Of a stretch of DNA of 64,000 nucleotides, positions 1 to 8,774 are shown piece by piece. Both the position numbers and the translations under genes were made by a program. The number at the start of each line of letters is the position of its first letter. The first letter of the stretch is position 1. The stretch comes from SCUD01 sp036824505 (GTDB lineage: Bacteria; Pseudomonadota; Gammaproteobacteria; Steroidobacterales; Steroidobacteraceae), in contig DAITAA010000004.1 of the NCBI GenBank assembly GCA_036824505.1, positions 85,227 to 149,226 of the forward strand. The letters run 5' to 3'. The notes beneath the pieces were generated by a model. That model did no database searches and was not told the origin of the DNA. It was given only the letters and a program-made list of their open reading frames with translations.

Positions 1-1
1 A

Positions 2-271
2 GGCTCTGCAGACGCCAGACTTGCCTTCAGGGAACTCGGCTTGGCCATCGGTCTGCACGCGATCGGCCGAGTCGAACAGTCACCGAGATTGGGTGAGGGC
101 GTGAACGAGGCGCTGCAGGCGCTTTCGTATCACCAGCCACTGAGCTCCCGCATCGACGCCTTCTGGAGCGCTCCAGAGCATCGACAAAGCCATTCCTGGA
201 TAGCCCATGCCGACATCAATGCCGTCATGCTGGCAACGAGCCTGTCGCCTGATGGTTACCTTGGAAGCTGA
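2..271 (+). CDS. 3' end of an unidentified gene (partial)
   Basis: An open frame enters from the window edge and ends at TGA 269-271, giving about 89 C-terminal residues. The visible part contains LAFRELGLAIGLHAI and ends SLSPDGYLGS. I do not recognise the family, and no membrane segment or signal is visible in this tail. An in-frame ATG lies at 41, but the frame is open back to base 2, so the true start is probably outside the window. It converges on hemG. Confidence 0.5.
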   Translation, partial: GSADARLAFRELGLAIGLHAIGRVEQSPRLGEGVNEALQALSYHQPLSSRIDAFWSAPEHRQSHSWIAHADINAVMLATSLSPDGYLGS

Positions 272-347
272 AAGAAGGGGAGTCACGACCCGCCGATATG
301 GCGGGTGCTGTAGTCTGCTATCCATCCATAATTTGACATAATATACA

Positions 348-896
348 TTATGCGAACTTATGACTCGAAGCCGTCAGCGCGGCGATGTTCGCTGCATAGC
401 GGCGCACCTCGTCCCAGTCCGTGAATTCGACCCTCGCCCGCGGGTCGGTCGGCCCGTCGGTGATCCACATGATCAGCCGAATGATATTGCGATCCATCGT
501 GCCGTAGCGCTGGTAATCGAGATTCCCGGCGAACACCCCCACCAGCCGCGGCTTCCAGGGAATCGCAGCAAGGAACTTCTTCAGGTAGGGATTGGTTTCC
601 GGCGTGTTCTTGCCGGGCTTGCGCGCCACGAGATTCACCGAGAAGAATCCGCTCGGCTTTGAATTGAGCAAAGCCTCGTTCGCACGAATGAAGTCGAGGA
701 CCGCGGGGTTGTGTTTGCCGTTCCGTATGCTCGCGCCGATGACAATCACGTCATAGCGTGCCGGATCTGCCCCGCCGCCGGTCAGTGGCGCAACATCGGC
801 CTGCAGCCCCTGGTCCCGCAGTGCCGTCTGCATCGTCTCGCAGATCTTGCGCGTGTAGCCGTAAACACTGGAATACGCCAGCAGAATGTTTGCCAT
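348..896 (-). CDS. hemG: Menaquinone-dependent protoporphyrinogen IX dehydrogenase, flavodoxin-like
   Basis: A 182-residue flavodoxin-fold protein, the usual HemG length. It oxidises protoporphyrinogen IX to protoporphyrin IX in heme synthesis, passing electrons to quinone at the inner membrane. The FMN phosphate loop is at the N-terminus (LLAYSSVYGYTRKI, residues 4-17), followed by DVIVIGASIRNGKHN (about 49-63) and the family stretch VNLVARKPGKNTPETNPY (about 87-104). The flavin-face segment FAGNLDYQRY is near 122. It starts ATG 6 bases after the PLP-enzyme stop, so it is the last gene of a minus-strand operon. The product is confident from motif order and length. Confidence 0.9.
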   Translation of the reverse strand: MANILLAYSSVYGYTRKICETMQTALRDQGLQADVAPLTGGGADPARYDVIVIGASIRNGKHNPAVLDFIRANEALLNSKPSGFFSVNLVARKPGKNTPETNPYLKKFLAAIPWKPRLVGVFAGNLDYQRYGTMDRNIIRLIMWITDGPTDPRARVEFTDWDEVRRYAANIAALTASSHKFA

Positions 897-902
897 CGCG
901 AA

Positions 903-2153
903 TCACCCGGCGCGACTGATCAATCCCATGCTTTCCAGCACAGATCGCAATTGCGCCCAGCGCTGCTCCAGCGTTCCCGTGTACCCGATCGACAATCGTA
1001 CAAGGCCTGGCCCGACGCCCGCTTTCTCGAGCTGGTCGTCCGGCATTTCACTGCTGGTGGAAGCAGCCGAGCAGGACATGAGCGTCTCGCTGAAACCCAG
1101 GCTTACCGCCATCAGGCCGAAGCGGTGTTCGTTCTGCAGGCGACGCATGAATTCGAAGGCGCGGTCCCGAGTGCCGAGATCGAGCGCAAGCACACCGCCG
1201 TACCCGAAATCCGGATGGGCCAATTGCCGGAACAAGCCATGATCCGGGTGCCCCGCCAACCCGGGATAGGTCACAGAAAGCCCTAGTTCGCTGAGACGGA
1301 CGGCGAATGCCTGGGCCCGGCGACTGTGTTCCGCCATGCGCAGCCCCAGGTGCGGGAGGCGCAGGCTGATCTCGAAAGCCACCTGGGGGTCCATCGTCGG
1401 GCCCAGCAACATCAGCGAGCCAGTGCGCAGGTCCATGAGCTTCATGATGAACTCAGTGGTTGCGCACACTGCCCCCGCGATGTGATCGCTGGCGCCGTTC
1501 ATGAACTTGGTGAGGCTATGGACCACCACGTCAGCCCCATGCCGGAGGGGCGCGACGATCAGGGGTGTAAACGTATTGTCCACGACCAGACTCGCGCCGT
1601 GCCGGCGAGCAATCTCCGAAAGCTCCGGGATATTCGCCACCCGAAGCGTCGGGTTCGAAACTGTCTCGCAGAAAAGAACTTTGGTTCGCGGAGTGAAGGC
1701 CTGTTCGACCGCCGCGAGGTTCGACGCGTCCACGAACGATGCCGTGATTCCGGCCTTCGCAGGCAGGTAAGCGTGCAGCAGCGCAAAAGTGCCGCCATAG
1801 ACGGTTTGGCTGGCGACCACGTGATCCCCGCTGTCGCATAACTGCATGATCGTGGCGGCAATGGCCGACAGGCCACTCGCCGTGCAGTAACCCGCCTGCG
1901 CACCTTCATACGCCGCAATCTGACGGCCCAGCACATAGACAGTCGGGTTGAAATGGCGCCCGTACAGATAGCACCCGCCCACATCTGGACCCAGGTGACC
2001 CTGGAAAATCTCGGGCATGGTCGTCGGATCGATTACCGTGAAAGTCGTGCTGGCTTCGACTGACATATTGACGCCGCCGTGCTCGCCGAATTCATGGCGG
2101 AGATTCGCAAATGCCTCGATCGGGTCGAACTTGTCGATGTTCACGACTCCCAT
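903..2153 (-). CDS. PLP-dependent Cys/Met metabolism enzyme (methionine gamma-lyase / cystathionine gamma-synthase family)
   Basis: About 416 residues, the normal size for this family of tetrameric PLP enzymes, which make or break C-S bonds in cysteine, homocysteine and methionine metabolism. Visible signatures: YLYGRHFNPT (phosphate-binding Tyr and Arg from the neighbouring subunit), the QTVYGGT loop, VVDNTFTPLIVAPL with the PLP-nitrogen Asp, and VVHSLTKFMNG with the Schiff-base Lys. The active-site loop reads YGGT rather than the YGCT of classical methionine gamma-lyases, so the exact reaction (lyase, CGS or O-acetylhomoserine sulfhydrylase) is open. The ATG at 2153 overlaps the upstream membrane-protein gene by 13 bases; a GTG at 2159 is also possible. 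Confidence 0.85.
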   Translation of the reverse strand: MGVVNIDKFDPIEAFANLRHEFGEHGGVNMSVEASTTFTVIDPTTMPEIFQGHLGPDVGGCYLYGRHFNPTVYVLGRQIAAYEGAQAGYCTASGLSAIAATIMQLCDSGDHVVASQTVYGGTFALLHAYLPAKAGITASFVDASNLAAVEQAFTPRTKVLFCETVSNPTLRVANIPELSEIARRHGASLVVDNTFTPLIVAPLRHGADVVVHSLTKFMNGASDHIAGAVCATTEFIMKLMDLRTGSLMLLGPTMDPQVAFEISLRLPHLGLRMAEHSRRAQAFAVRLSELGLSVTYPGLAGHPDHGLFRQLAHPDFGYGGVLALDLGTRDRAFEFMRRLQNEHRFGLMAVSLGFSETLMSCSAASTSSEMPDDQLEKAGVGPGLVRLSIGYTGTLEQRWAQLRSVLESMGLISRAG

Positions 2154-3382
2154 ACCCACAGTATCGCACCACCGCCAGCCAATGCCGCCCCGAACAGCAC
2201 CGCCACGTGTCGCAGCAACTCACGGCTGCCCAGCAACGCCACAAGCCCCACCTTGAAGGCGAGATTTGCCATCGAGGCGATCAGGATCACCCTCCACCCC
2301 ATTGCCGGATCCAGGCGTCCCTGGTTCGCAAGTTGCGCCGTCGACAGCGTAATGGCATCCATATCCGTGAGGCCCGAGAACACGGCCACCGTGTAGAGTC
2401 CCCGTTCACCGAATTCTTCCTTGGCCGCGGCCACGGCGAAGATGATCACCGCGTACAAGGCCCCGAAGACGATCGCGGTGCGAAGATCGGCTGGGTTGTT
2501 GTGCACCGGCATCTTGCCATCGTGGTCGCGCGCGTGCCGGTACATGAACAGTGCAGCGATCGCACAGGTGGCAAGCATGGCCGCCAGCGGCGGAGCGATC
2601 TGCCAAAAGTGACCCGGAGCGACGATTGCTATCTCCGCCAGCACACGGACGAATACGGTCCCTGAAGCGATGATTATTACGAGTGCTGCGATCGCGCCAT
2701 CCGATGGCGCAATTGCCGTACGGCGCGCGTAGCTCAGGGTCGTCGCCGTGCTGGAAACGAGTCCGCCCATCAGCCCGCCCAGAACCGTGCCGGCACGCGC
2801 GCCAAAAATCTTGTAGGCGACATAGCCGACAAGGCCGATGCCGACAATCAGCACAACCATCAGCCAGATCTGGAACGGATTCAGCACCGAATAGGGGTCG
2901 TAGGCGTGGTTGGGCAGCACCGGCAGGATCACGAGCGTGACCAGCACGAACTGCATGATGGCCGTCACGTCGCGCCCGCCGATCCCGGTTGCGAAGTCGT
3001 GCAGTTGTTCCTTGTAGTGCAGAAGCAGCGCAGTTGCCCCGCCGAGCGCGACCGCCACGGCCGCCTCCCCGATCACCAGATAGGCGCCGACTCCAAACAG
3101 CAGCAGCGCGGCCACTTCGGTGGTCTGGCCGGCATCGACATTCCCGCCCTTTGCCTTCACGAAGTTGGCGGCGACCAGGAGCGCTGCGATCGCCAGGAAT
3201 CCCGCTCCGATGATCCAGCCGCCATAATCGCCTGCAAGCCAGGCACACAGCGTGCCAAAGGCGGCAATCAGCGGAAAAGTGCGAATGCCCGCGACTGAGG
3301 ACTTGGTACGCTGACGCTGCAGACCCACCAGCAGGCCGAGGAACATCGAGATGGCGAGCTGGACAAACAAGTTATCGGTCAT
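2141..3382 (-). CDS. MgtC/SapB-DUF4010 family inner-membrane protein
   Basis: About 413 residues, almost entirely hydrophobic helices. The N-terminal part (LAISMFLGLLVGLQRQRT, then GIRTFPLIAAFGTLCAWL) is the MgtC/SapB-like domain. The C-terminal half carries the DUF4010 signature, with GGLVSSTATTLSYARR near residue 210 and FSGLTDMDAITLS near 330. Function is unknown; relatives are linked to Mg2+ or phosphate homeostasis, but nothing here shows a substrate. It is the first gene of the minus operon with the PLP enzyme and hemG, and the only one with upstream space. ATG 3382 follows a TTG codon that could also start it. Confidence 0.85.
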   Translation of the reverse strand: MTDNLFVQLAISMFLGLLVGLQRQRTKSSVAGIRTFPLIAAFGTLCAWLAGDYGGWIIGAGFLAIAALLVAANFVKAKGGNVDAGQTTEVAALLLFGVGAYLVIGEAAVAVALGGATALLLHYKEQLHDFATGIGGRDVTAIMQFVLVTLVILPVLPNHAYDPYSVLNPFQIWLMVVLIVGIGLVGYVAYKIFGARAGTVLGGLMGGLVSSTATTLSYARRTAIAPSDGAIAALVIIIASGTVFVRVLAEIAIVAPGHFWQIAPPLAAMLATCAIAALFMYRHARDHDGKMPVHNNPADLRTAIVFGALYAVIIFAVAAAKEEFGERGLYTVAVFSGLTDMDAITLSTAQLANQGRLDPAMGWRVILIASMANLAFKVGLVALLGSRELLRHVAVLFGAALAGGGAILWVWES

Positions 3383-3412
3383 CAACTGGTAGCGTACTCT
3401 TTCCCGATTCGC

Positions 3413-4042
3413 ATGAGATTATCCGACTTGATGTACATCAAGCCCCCACCCAGCCGCATCTTCTCGAACTGGGGTGTGACCCTGGTCGTGATAGTTGTCC
3501 TGTGGATCGAGTTCCTGCTGTGGGGTGATGCACTCGAATACCGCCGCGCCCTCCTCCTTTCGCAGCCCTGGCGACTTGTCACCGGACACTTCACTCACCT
3601 GTCCCTGCTGCACGCGATGGTCAACTGCGTCGCGCTGATCCTGCTGACAAACATCTTTTCCGACCGGCTGCGCGCCTGGGAGCAATGGACCGTCGTCTTT
3701 GGCGCGTCCCTCGGTATCTCGCTGGTGTTCTGGGTCGCGATGCCGGGACTGATCTGGTACCGCGGGCTGTCCGGCGACCTGCACGCGCTTTATTTCGCCG
3801 GCTGCGTGCTTTGGTTGCTGACGTCGGATGGCCGGTCACGATGGTTGCCGATCGCAGCTATCGCAGGCGGTACGATCAAGGTCCTGCTCGAGCAGCCGTG
3901 GAGCGAAACTTTCCCTTGGGCGAACTGGCTGGGGGCTCCTGTTGTGCCGCAGGCGCACCTGATCGGTGCACTGATTGGCTCGGCGGCAGGCTTCTGGCTG
4001 GCCGCGGGCCGCAAGAAGCAGCAGGCCCGGCTGCCCGAGTAG
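3413..4042 (+). CDS. rrtA: Rhombosortase-type rhomboid intramembrane serine protease
   Basis: A 209-residue polytopic membrane protein with the rhomboid catalytic dyad. The nucleophile Ser lies in GLSGDLHALYF (about residue 124) and the His in VVPQAHLIGALIG (about 183). WRLVTGHFTHLSLLHAMVN (about 59-77) is the conserved N-terminal motif with membrane-facing His residues. Length and motif spacing fit the rhombosortase subfamily, which cleaves GlyGly-CTERM tails from proteins exported by type II secretion. The gsp genes 23 kb away in this window make that role plausible. An internal ATG at 3431 is an alternative start. It is divergent from the DUF4010 gene. Confidence 0.82.
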   Translation: MRLSDLMYIKPPPSRIFSNWGVTLVVIVVLWIEFLLWGDALEYRRALLLSQPWRLVTGHFTHLSLLHAMVNCVALILLTNIFSDRLRAWEQWTVVFGASLGISLVFWVAMPGLIWYRGLSGDLHALYFAGCVLWLLTSDGRSRWLPIAAIAGGTIKVLLEQPWSETFPWANWLGAPVVPQAHLIGALIGSAAGFWLAAGRKKQQARLPE

Positions 4043-4149
4043 CTCGATTCCGGTCACTCCGCTGTCGTTAGCCGACGCTCGTGCTGGTGCGAGAGCGCTG
4101 CAAGCAGATCCACGGCAGGCGACGGCGCAAGGGTGCCAATGGATTCTCC

Positions 4150-4440
4150 CTACCGGACACCGTCGACCAGGATGAAACTCGCCTTCGACGCACTCTGGCG
4201 CAATGCCTTGGGCATCCGGTACATCTCCGAGTCCCACCATTCCCTGGCCCGCTCGTAGCTGGGGAATTCAAGGACCACCACGCGATTCGGCGTCACATCT
4301 CCTTCGAGCGCTTCTGCCTTGCCGGCGCGGGCCAGAAACCGGCCGCCGTAGGCGCTGATCGTGGCGGGGCTCTGCTTCACGTATTCCTTGTAGGTCGCCG
4401 GGTCCAGCACGTTGACGTTCGCGATGATGTAGGCGCTCAT
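4150..4440 (-). CDS. DUF1330 domain protein
   Basis: A 96-residue soluble protein with the ferredoxin-like alpha/beta-barrel fold of DUF1330. It starts MSAYIIANVNVLDP, has YKEYVKQSPATISAYGGRFLARAG in two adjoining parts (about residues 18-41), and ends with VVLEFPSYERAREWWDS (about 55-71). Family members are dimeric proteins of unknown activity, sometimes placed with monooxygenase-like folds. It begins 20 bases after deoD stops and is probably cotranscribed with it. No function can be assigned from the sequence. Confidence 0.85.
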   Translation of the reverse strand: MSAYIIANVNVLDPATYKEYVKQSPATISAYGGRFLARAGKAEALEGDVTPNRVVVLEFPSYERAREWWDSEMYRMPKALRQSASKASFILVDGVR

Positions 4441-4460
4441 GGGCCGCTCGCGCCTGCTGG

Positions 4461-5171
4461 TCAGTCTGCAACCAGCGAGTCGAGCGCCAGACGGGTCATG
4501 TCATCGAGGCCCGTCTCGCGTTGCTCCAGGCTCATCCTGCCTTGCCGGTCAAGCTGGTCGCTGACCGTCAGTACCGCAAGAGCCTGGACGCCAAGTTCCG
4601 CGGCCGCGCCATAGAGACCCGCCGTTTCCATCTCGATCGCCAGGAACCCAAGCCGCGCCAAGGATTGTTTCAGTTCCAGATCCGGATGATAGAACTGGTC
4701 GCTTGAAAAGACATTGCCCACCTGGAGCACCTGTCCGCGCTCCTCGGCCGCGCGCATGAGCCGTTTCAGCAGCGGCCAGCTCGCGGTCGCCGGAAAGTCG
4801 TAATCGCGAAAGCGGATGCGGTTGACCCGCGAATCCGTACCGGCGCCAAGCGCCACGACGATGCTGCCGAGCTCAAGCCCGGCCGCAACCGCACCGCAGG
4901 TGCCTATGCGTACAAATCGCTCCACGCGGTACTGCCGTGCGAGCTCGGTCACATAGATGAGCGCCGAGGGAATTCCCATCCCCGTGCCCATGACCGACAC
5001 ACGCATGCCGCGCCAGCTGCCGGTGAAGCCCAGCATATTCCGCACATTGGTGACTTCGACGGCGCCATCGAGCAGTGTCGAGGCAATGTGGCGAGCGCGG
5101 CCGGGGTCGCCCGGCAACAGGATTGCATCGGCAAAACTGCCGGGATCGGCATTGATGTGCGCTGAACTCAT
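4461..5171 (-). CDS. deoD: Purine-nucleoside phosphorylase, DeoD type
   Basis: 236 residues, the normal size for the hexameric PNP-I family. It cleaves purine (deoxy)nucleosides with phosphate to base plus (deoxy)ribose-1-phosphate. Motifs in order: ILLPGDPGRARHIA (phosphate loop, about 17-30), GTGMGIPSALIYVTEL (about 62-77), FVRIGTCGAV (about 85-94), SSDQFYHPDLE and the ribose-binding IEMETAGLYGAAAELG (about 177-192). The catalytic Asp is in TVSDQLD. A downstream DUF1330 gene follows at 20 bases, and a basic-peptide gene lies 50 bases upstream on the same strand. Confidence 0.92.
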   Translation of the reverse strand: MSSAHINADPGSFADAILLPGDPGRARHIASTLLDGAVEVTNVRNMLGFTGSWRGMRVSVMGTGMGIPSALIYVTELARQYRVERFVRIGTCGAVAAGLELGSIVVALGAGTDSRVNRIRFRDYDFPATASWPLLKRLMRAAEERGQVLQVGNVFSSDQFYHPDLELKQSLARLGFLAIEMETAGLYGAAAELGVQALAVLTVSDQLDRQGRMSLEQRETGLDDMTRLALDSLVAD

Positions 5172-5221
5172 GAATCATCGGCGAGACGCGACTGCTCCCA
5201 GCCGCCAGGCGCCGACAGCGC

Positions 5222-5332
5222 TTACATCAGTCCGGCGTTACGTTTTTTCTCGCGTTTGGCCGCGCGTTTCTCCTCCAGCGTACGCTGTGGCTTCTTCTTT
5301 TCTTCGCGCTTCTTGTCCATGCCTTTGCTCAT
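5222..5332 (-). CDS. Very small, highly basic 36-residue protein
   Basis: A 36-codon frame starting MSKGMDKKREEKKKPQ and ending KREKKRNAGLM, with about 15 Lys/Arg and no hydrophobic stretch. Coding is supported by a near-ideal ribosome binding site (GAGGAGGT, five bases before ATG 5332) and by resemblance, from memory, to short Lys-rich hypothetical proteins in pseudomonads and relatives. It lies between the MBL-fold gene and deoD on the same strand. A nucleic-acid-binding or ribosome-associated role would be a guess from composition only. Confidence 0.6.
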   Translation of the reverse strand: MSKGMDKKREEKKKPQRTLEEKRAAKREKKRNAGLM

Positions 5333-5431
5333 GGCTACCTCCTCGTTGCTGACCTACATTCCTGCCCGCAGGGCAGATCATAGCTCTCAACCCGGCTTGT
5401 GCGGCAACTTGAGCGATTGCCAGGACCAATG

Positions 5432-6391
5432 TCACAGCTGCCTTCGCACCTGCGCCATCAACCGGAAGAGCCGGGTCGCATCCGGCTGCCGGCGATCGCC
5501 ACGATACCCGCGATAGAGCGTATCGACATTCACGACGATGCGTTCGGGGTCCAGCCAGTGACGGTACTCCCCAAGCGCGATGTCGAGGGCTGCTTGCTCA
5601 ACAGACATGCCGGTGTCAAATCGCAGGCGCGCTTCGTGGTCAAGGTAACTCAGGTAATCGTGAACCCGCCTCACACCGATGGCGTCCGTCATCGGCCCAT
5701 GGCCGGGCACAATGAATTCTGCTGCCAGCGACAGGATCTGTTCGCAGGCCGCAAGCCAGTTACCAACGGGTCCGGCCCACATGATGGGCGTGCCTTCGAT
5801 GAACAGCAGGTCTCCGGTGAATACCGCGCGATCGTCGGGCACCCAGACCAGGGTGTCACCGGTCGTGTGCGCCGGCCCCAGCATATGGAGTTCGACATTC
5901 TTGTCGCCGATCCTCAGGTCGAGCCGCCGGTCAAAAGTGCGGGTTGGCGCACGGCCACGTACCGTCGCGAAATCAAAAGGCGCGAAAATCTCGGCGAAAT
6001 AGCTGCCAGCCTCGCCGAGTTTTCCAGCGCTGCCCGCGACCTTCAGTTGAGCCAGCTGTGCCGGCGTCTGCTCCGTCATCTCGTGAGCAGCCGCAGCCGA
6101 TGCGATCACGTCAGCATGGGGCACCAGCGCGTTGCCGTGCGTGTGATCGCCATTCGCGTGGGTATTCACGAGCATGCCGATGGTTTCCGGCGAAATGCCG
6201 GTCGCATCCTGCAGGGCTGTGAGCATCCTGGCGGTCAGAGGCTCATCGAAGAGCGTGTCCACGAGCAACGACTGGTCGCCATCGCGGATGAATCCGGCAT
6301 TCGACCAGCCCCAGCCCCCATCTGGCTGCATCCAGGCGTACAGGCCGTTGCCTAGATCCTCCAGGCCGCAGCGGAACGGCCGCTTCGTCAC
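5432..6391 (-). CDS. MBL-fold metallo-hydrolase
   Basis: About 319 residues of metallo-beta-lactamase fold. Metal-ligand motifs in order: NTHANGDHTHGN (about 77-88), GPAHTTGDTLVW (His ligand), AVFTGDLLF (bridging Asp) and FIVPGHGPMTD (last His). The first motif reads HxNxDH instead of canonical HxHxDH, a variant also seen in some other MBL subfamilies, so one zinc site may be altered. I chose GTG 6391, 4 bases after the TonB-receptor stop; a longer frame to 6469 would overlap that gene heavily. Substrate is unknown; it is probably cotranscribed with the receptor. Confidence 0.82.
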   Translation of the reverse strand: MTKRPFRCGLEDLGNGLYAWMQPDGGWGWSNAGFIRDGDQSLLVDTLFDEPLTARMLTALQDATGISPETIGMLVNTHANGDHTHGNALVPHADVIASAAAAHEMTEQTPAQLAQLKVAGSAGKLGEAGSYFAEIFAPFDFATVRGRAPTRTFDRRLDLRIGDKNVELHMLGPAHTTGDTLVWVPDDRAVFTGDLLFIEGTPIMWAGPVGNWLAACEQILSLAAEFIVPGHGPMTDAIGVRRVHDYLSYLDHEARLRFDTGMSVEQAALDIALGEYRHWLDPERIVVNVDTLYRGYRGDRRQPDATRLFRLMAQVRRQL

Positions 6392-6395
6392 TGAT

Positions 6396-8774
6396 TCAAC
6401 GGAAGCGGACCGTGCCCTGCAATGCCAGCGTGCTCCCAGGCTCCACGAAGCGCCAAGAGCTGAATGCACCGAACAGGCTGGCCAGCGGTGTCACGTTGCC
6501 GTATGGCAGGATCTGCTCGTTGAAAAGGTTCTTGCCGACCAGTGAGACATCCCAGGTGCCGTCCGCACCGCTGACGCCCAGGCGGCCATTCACCTTGTAA
6601 TAAGAATCCTGCTTCTGCTTGGGATCGAGCGTCGGCGCGACGAAGTACTCGTCCGTGTAATAGACATCGAGCCCGAGGTGCATCATCAGGCTCGCACCGA
6701 TCGGCCGCGTGTAGTTCGCACCAAGCGTCGCAACCCAGGGCGCGACAAACTCGTTCGTCTTGCCCCTGTAGTTGCAGTTCAGTCCGTCCCCCGCATTTGA
6801 AGCCTGCCCCGGGAAGCACTGACCGATGTAGTCCTTGAACTCGAAATCCGTGTAGGCGACGCTTCCAAGGAGCAGCAGATTTCGCGTCGCTTGCCAGCGC
6901 GCGTCGATTTCGAGGCCCTTGATATCGGCCTGGCCGGCATTACGAACATTGAAGCCGAGTACGCCGTCGAAGGTGCTGACCTGCAGATCCTCGAAATTCG
7001 TCAGATAGAATGCGGCATTCATTTCGAAAGAACCGCCGAGATTCAGCTTCGTGCCCAGCTCGAAACTGTCGGCCTTCTCATCCTGGAACTCGAAGCTGCC
7101 GATCCCATTCGCCGGTGTGCAACCAGGGGGCGTGTTCGGCGCCGTGCAAACTGGCGTGGGTGGTAGTGGCGAGTTATTCGAGCGGGCGTCGAAGCCACCG
7201 GCCTTCGCGCCCTGGCTCCAGCTCATATATAGCATCGTGCTGTCGTCAGGGCTCCATTCGAAGATCACCGACGGCAGGAGCTGATCCTCGCTGCGCTTGC
7301 CGGAGAGGTCGTGCTCGCGAACGTTGAAGCCGTTCCTGTACACGATCGGGGCCACGACCGCCTGCGTGCCCGTCAGTGGATTGCCATTGATATCGGTAAT
7401 TGTCAGGACGCGGGACGCGTCCTTTTCGTCCTTCGAGTAACGGAACCCGAAGGTCGAGCGGAACTCTTCCGACATATTCCAGGTGAGCTGGGCGAACGCC
7501 GAGTAGCTGTCTGCATTCTGCTTGAAGAAACGCGGCGAACCGGTATTGGCCAGGAATGGATTGACCGCCGCCACGAGTATGCTGTTGGCAGGTACCTGAA
7601 TCGAGTCGAAGAATTTGAGATCCGAGGTCTCGTAATAGGCACCCAGGATGTACTCGAGCTTGCCGCCGGTCGGCGAAGTCAATCGCAGCTCCTGACTGGT
7701 CTGGTTGAAGTCTTCCGCCATCGCGACATTGAACACATTGGCACCTGTGAAGTCGCAGTCGCACAATTCATCAAACTCGTACTTCGAGTAACCCGTCACC
7801 GAAGTCAAAGTGTTCTCGCCGATCTGCCAATCGACCTGCAGAACATACTCGTCCGTCGTATTGTTGCTGAAATCGCCGTTCGATGAACGAACGTAGTCAG
7901 CCGTATTGTTGAGCAAGCTGCGGTCCTGCCCAAAAACATTGACCAGGATCTGTGCGTAGGTCAGTCCAGTGAACGGGCCCGCGGGTACCGGGGTTTCCTG
8001 GTCAATCTCGATCTGTCGGCCCTTGACGTCGAATTCGCCGTGCTCCGCTTTCAACGATGCGGTCACGTTGTCGGTCACGTCGAATTCCAGCCAGCCACGG
8101 ACCGCCGTCTCCTCGCGGCTCGGATCCTCGGTGGACAGGGTCGCGTTGTGGAGGGCGCCATCGACTTCGCGGTAGCTGGCCGCCAGCCTGCCGCGGAAGC
8201 GATCGGTGAACGGCCCCGAAATATGGCCCGAAATTTCCTGTTCCTCGTAGCGCGGCTCGTAAAGGGCCGATACCATCGCGTCGAAATCATCTGTCGGTCG
8301 CGCAGTCGTGATGTTGAGTGCCCCGGCGACGCTATTCTTGCCGAACAGGATCGACTGCGGACCGCGCAGCACCTCCACGCGCTCAAGGTCCAGGAATGGC
8401 GCGCGGGTCTGCTGCGGGCGCCCGCGATAGATACCGTCCACATAGGTGCCGACCGACTGCTCGAAGCCCGGATTGACACCTGAGAAAATGCCGCGGATCG
8501 AAATATTGTTACCGATCGCGGTCTCGGTCATGAACAGGGTCGGCACGTAATTCTTCAAGTCTTCGATCTTCATGATGCCGACTTCGGCGATTTTTGTGCC
8601 GGAAACGGCGCTGACGGCGAGCGGGACATCCTGCAGTGACTCGGTGCGCTTCTGCGCCGTGACCGTGATCTCGGCGAGAGTCGTCAAGCCTTCCTGGGCC
8701 ACTGCGGCGGCACTGGCGAGAGTCAGTATCACGGCCGAAGCGACTGCCGAGCGACAAATGCGAAAGTTAGACAT
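6396..8774 (-). CDS. TonB-dependent outer-membrane receptor
   Basis: 792 residues. A signal peptide (MSNFRICRSAVASAVILTLA...) is followed by a TonB-box-like LAEITVTAQKRTES and the plug (DVPLAVSAVSGTKIAEVG, VEVLRGPQSILFGKNSVAGA). A 22-strand barrel of alternating Tyr/Asp-rich strands ends in LALQGTVRFR with the C-terminal aromatic-hydrophobic signature. It imports a scarce ligand energised by TonB-ExbBD, a set of which is encoded at 48-50 kb. The style (EITVTAQKR, LYMSWSQGAKAGGF) is that of the large receptor families of aquatic Gammaproteobacteria; ligand unknown. A good ribosome site (AGAGGAG) precedes ATG 8774. Confidence 0.9.
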   Translation of the reverse strand: MSNFRICRSAVASAVILTLASAAAVAQEGLTTLAEITVTAQKRTESLQDVPLAVSAVSGTKIAEVGIMKIEDLKNYVPTLFMTETAIGNNISIRGIFSGVNPGFEQSVGTYVDGIYRGRPQQTRAPFLDLERVEVLRGPQSILFGKNSVAGALNITTARPTDDFDAMVSALYEPRYEEQEISGHISGPFTDRFRGRLAASYREVDGALHNATLSTEDPSREETAVRGWLEFDVTDNVTASLKAEHGEFDVKGRQIEIDQETPVPAGPFTGLTYAQILVNVFGQDRSLLNNTADYVRSSNGDFSNNTTDEYVLQVDWQIGENTLTSVTGYSKYEFDELCDCDFTGANVFNVAMAEDFNQTSQELRLTSPTGGKLEYILGAYYETSDLKFFDSIQVPANSILVAAVNPFLANTGSPRFFKQNADSYSAFAQLTWNMSEEFRSTFGFRYSKDEKDASRVLTITDINGNPLTGTQAVVAPIVYRNGFNVREHDLSGKRSEDQLLPSVIFEWSPDDSTMLYMSWSQGAKAGGFDARSNNSPLPPTPVCTAPNTPPGCTPANGIGSFEFQDEKADSFELGTKLNLGGSFEMNAAFYLTNFEDLQVSTFDGVLGFNVRNAGQADIKGLEIDARWQATRNLLLLGSVAYTDFEFKDYIGQCFPGQASNAGDGLNCNYRGKTNEFVAPWVATLGANYTRPIGASLMMHLGLDVYYTDEYFVAPTLDPKQKQDSYYKVNGRLGVSGADGTWDVSLVGKNLFNEQILPYGNVTPLASLFGAFSSWRFVEPGSTLALQGTVRFR

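Noticed and set aside
288..306. 7-bp hairpin after the partial first gene (ACCCGCC/GGCGGGT)
   Set aside because: There is no T run after it in the direction of the gene, so a terminator cannot be claimed.
331..352. TTGACA plus TATA-like bases beyond the hemG stop
   Set aside because: The spacing is too short for a promoter, and nothing downstream on the plus strand is a gene.
5399..6355. Long plus-strand frame opposite the MBL-fold gene
   Set aside because: The MBL metal motifs lie on the minus strand; the plus frame shows no motif and no ribosome site.
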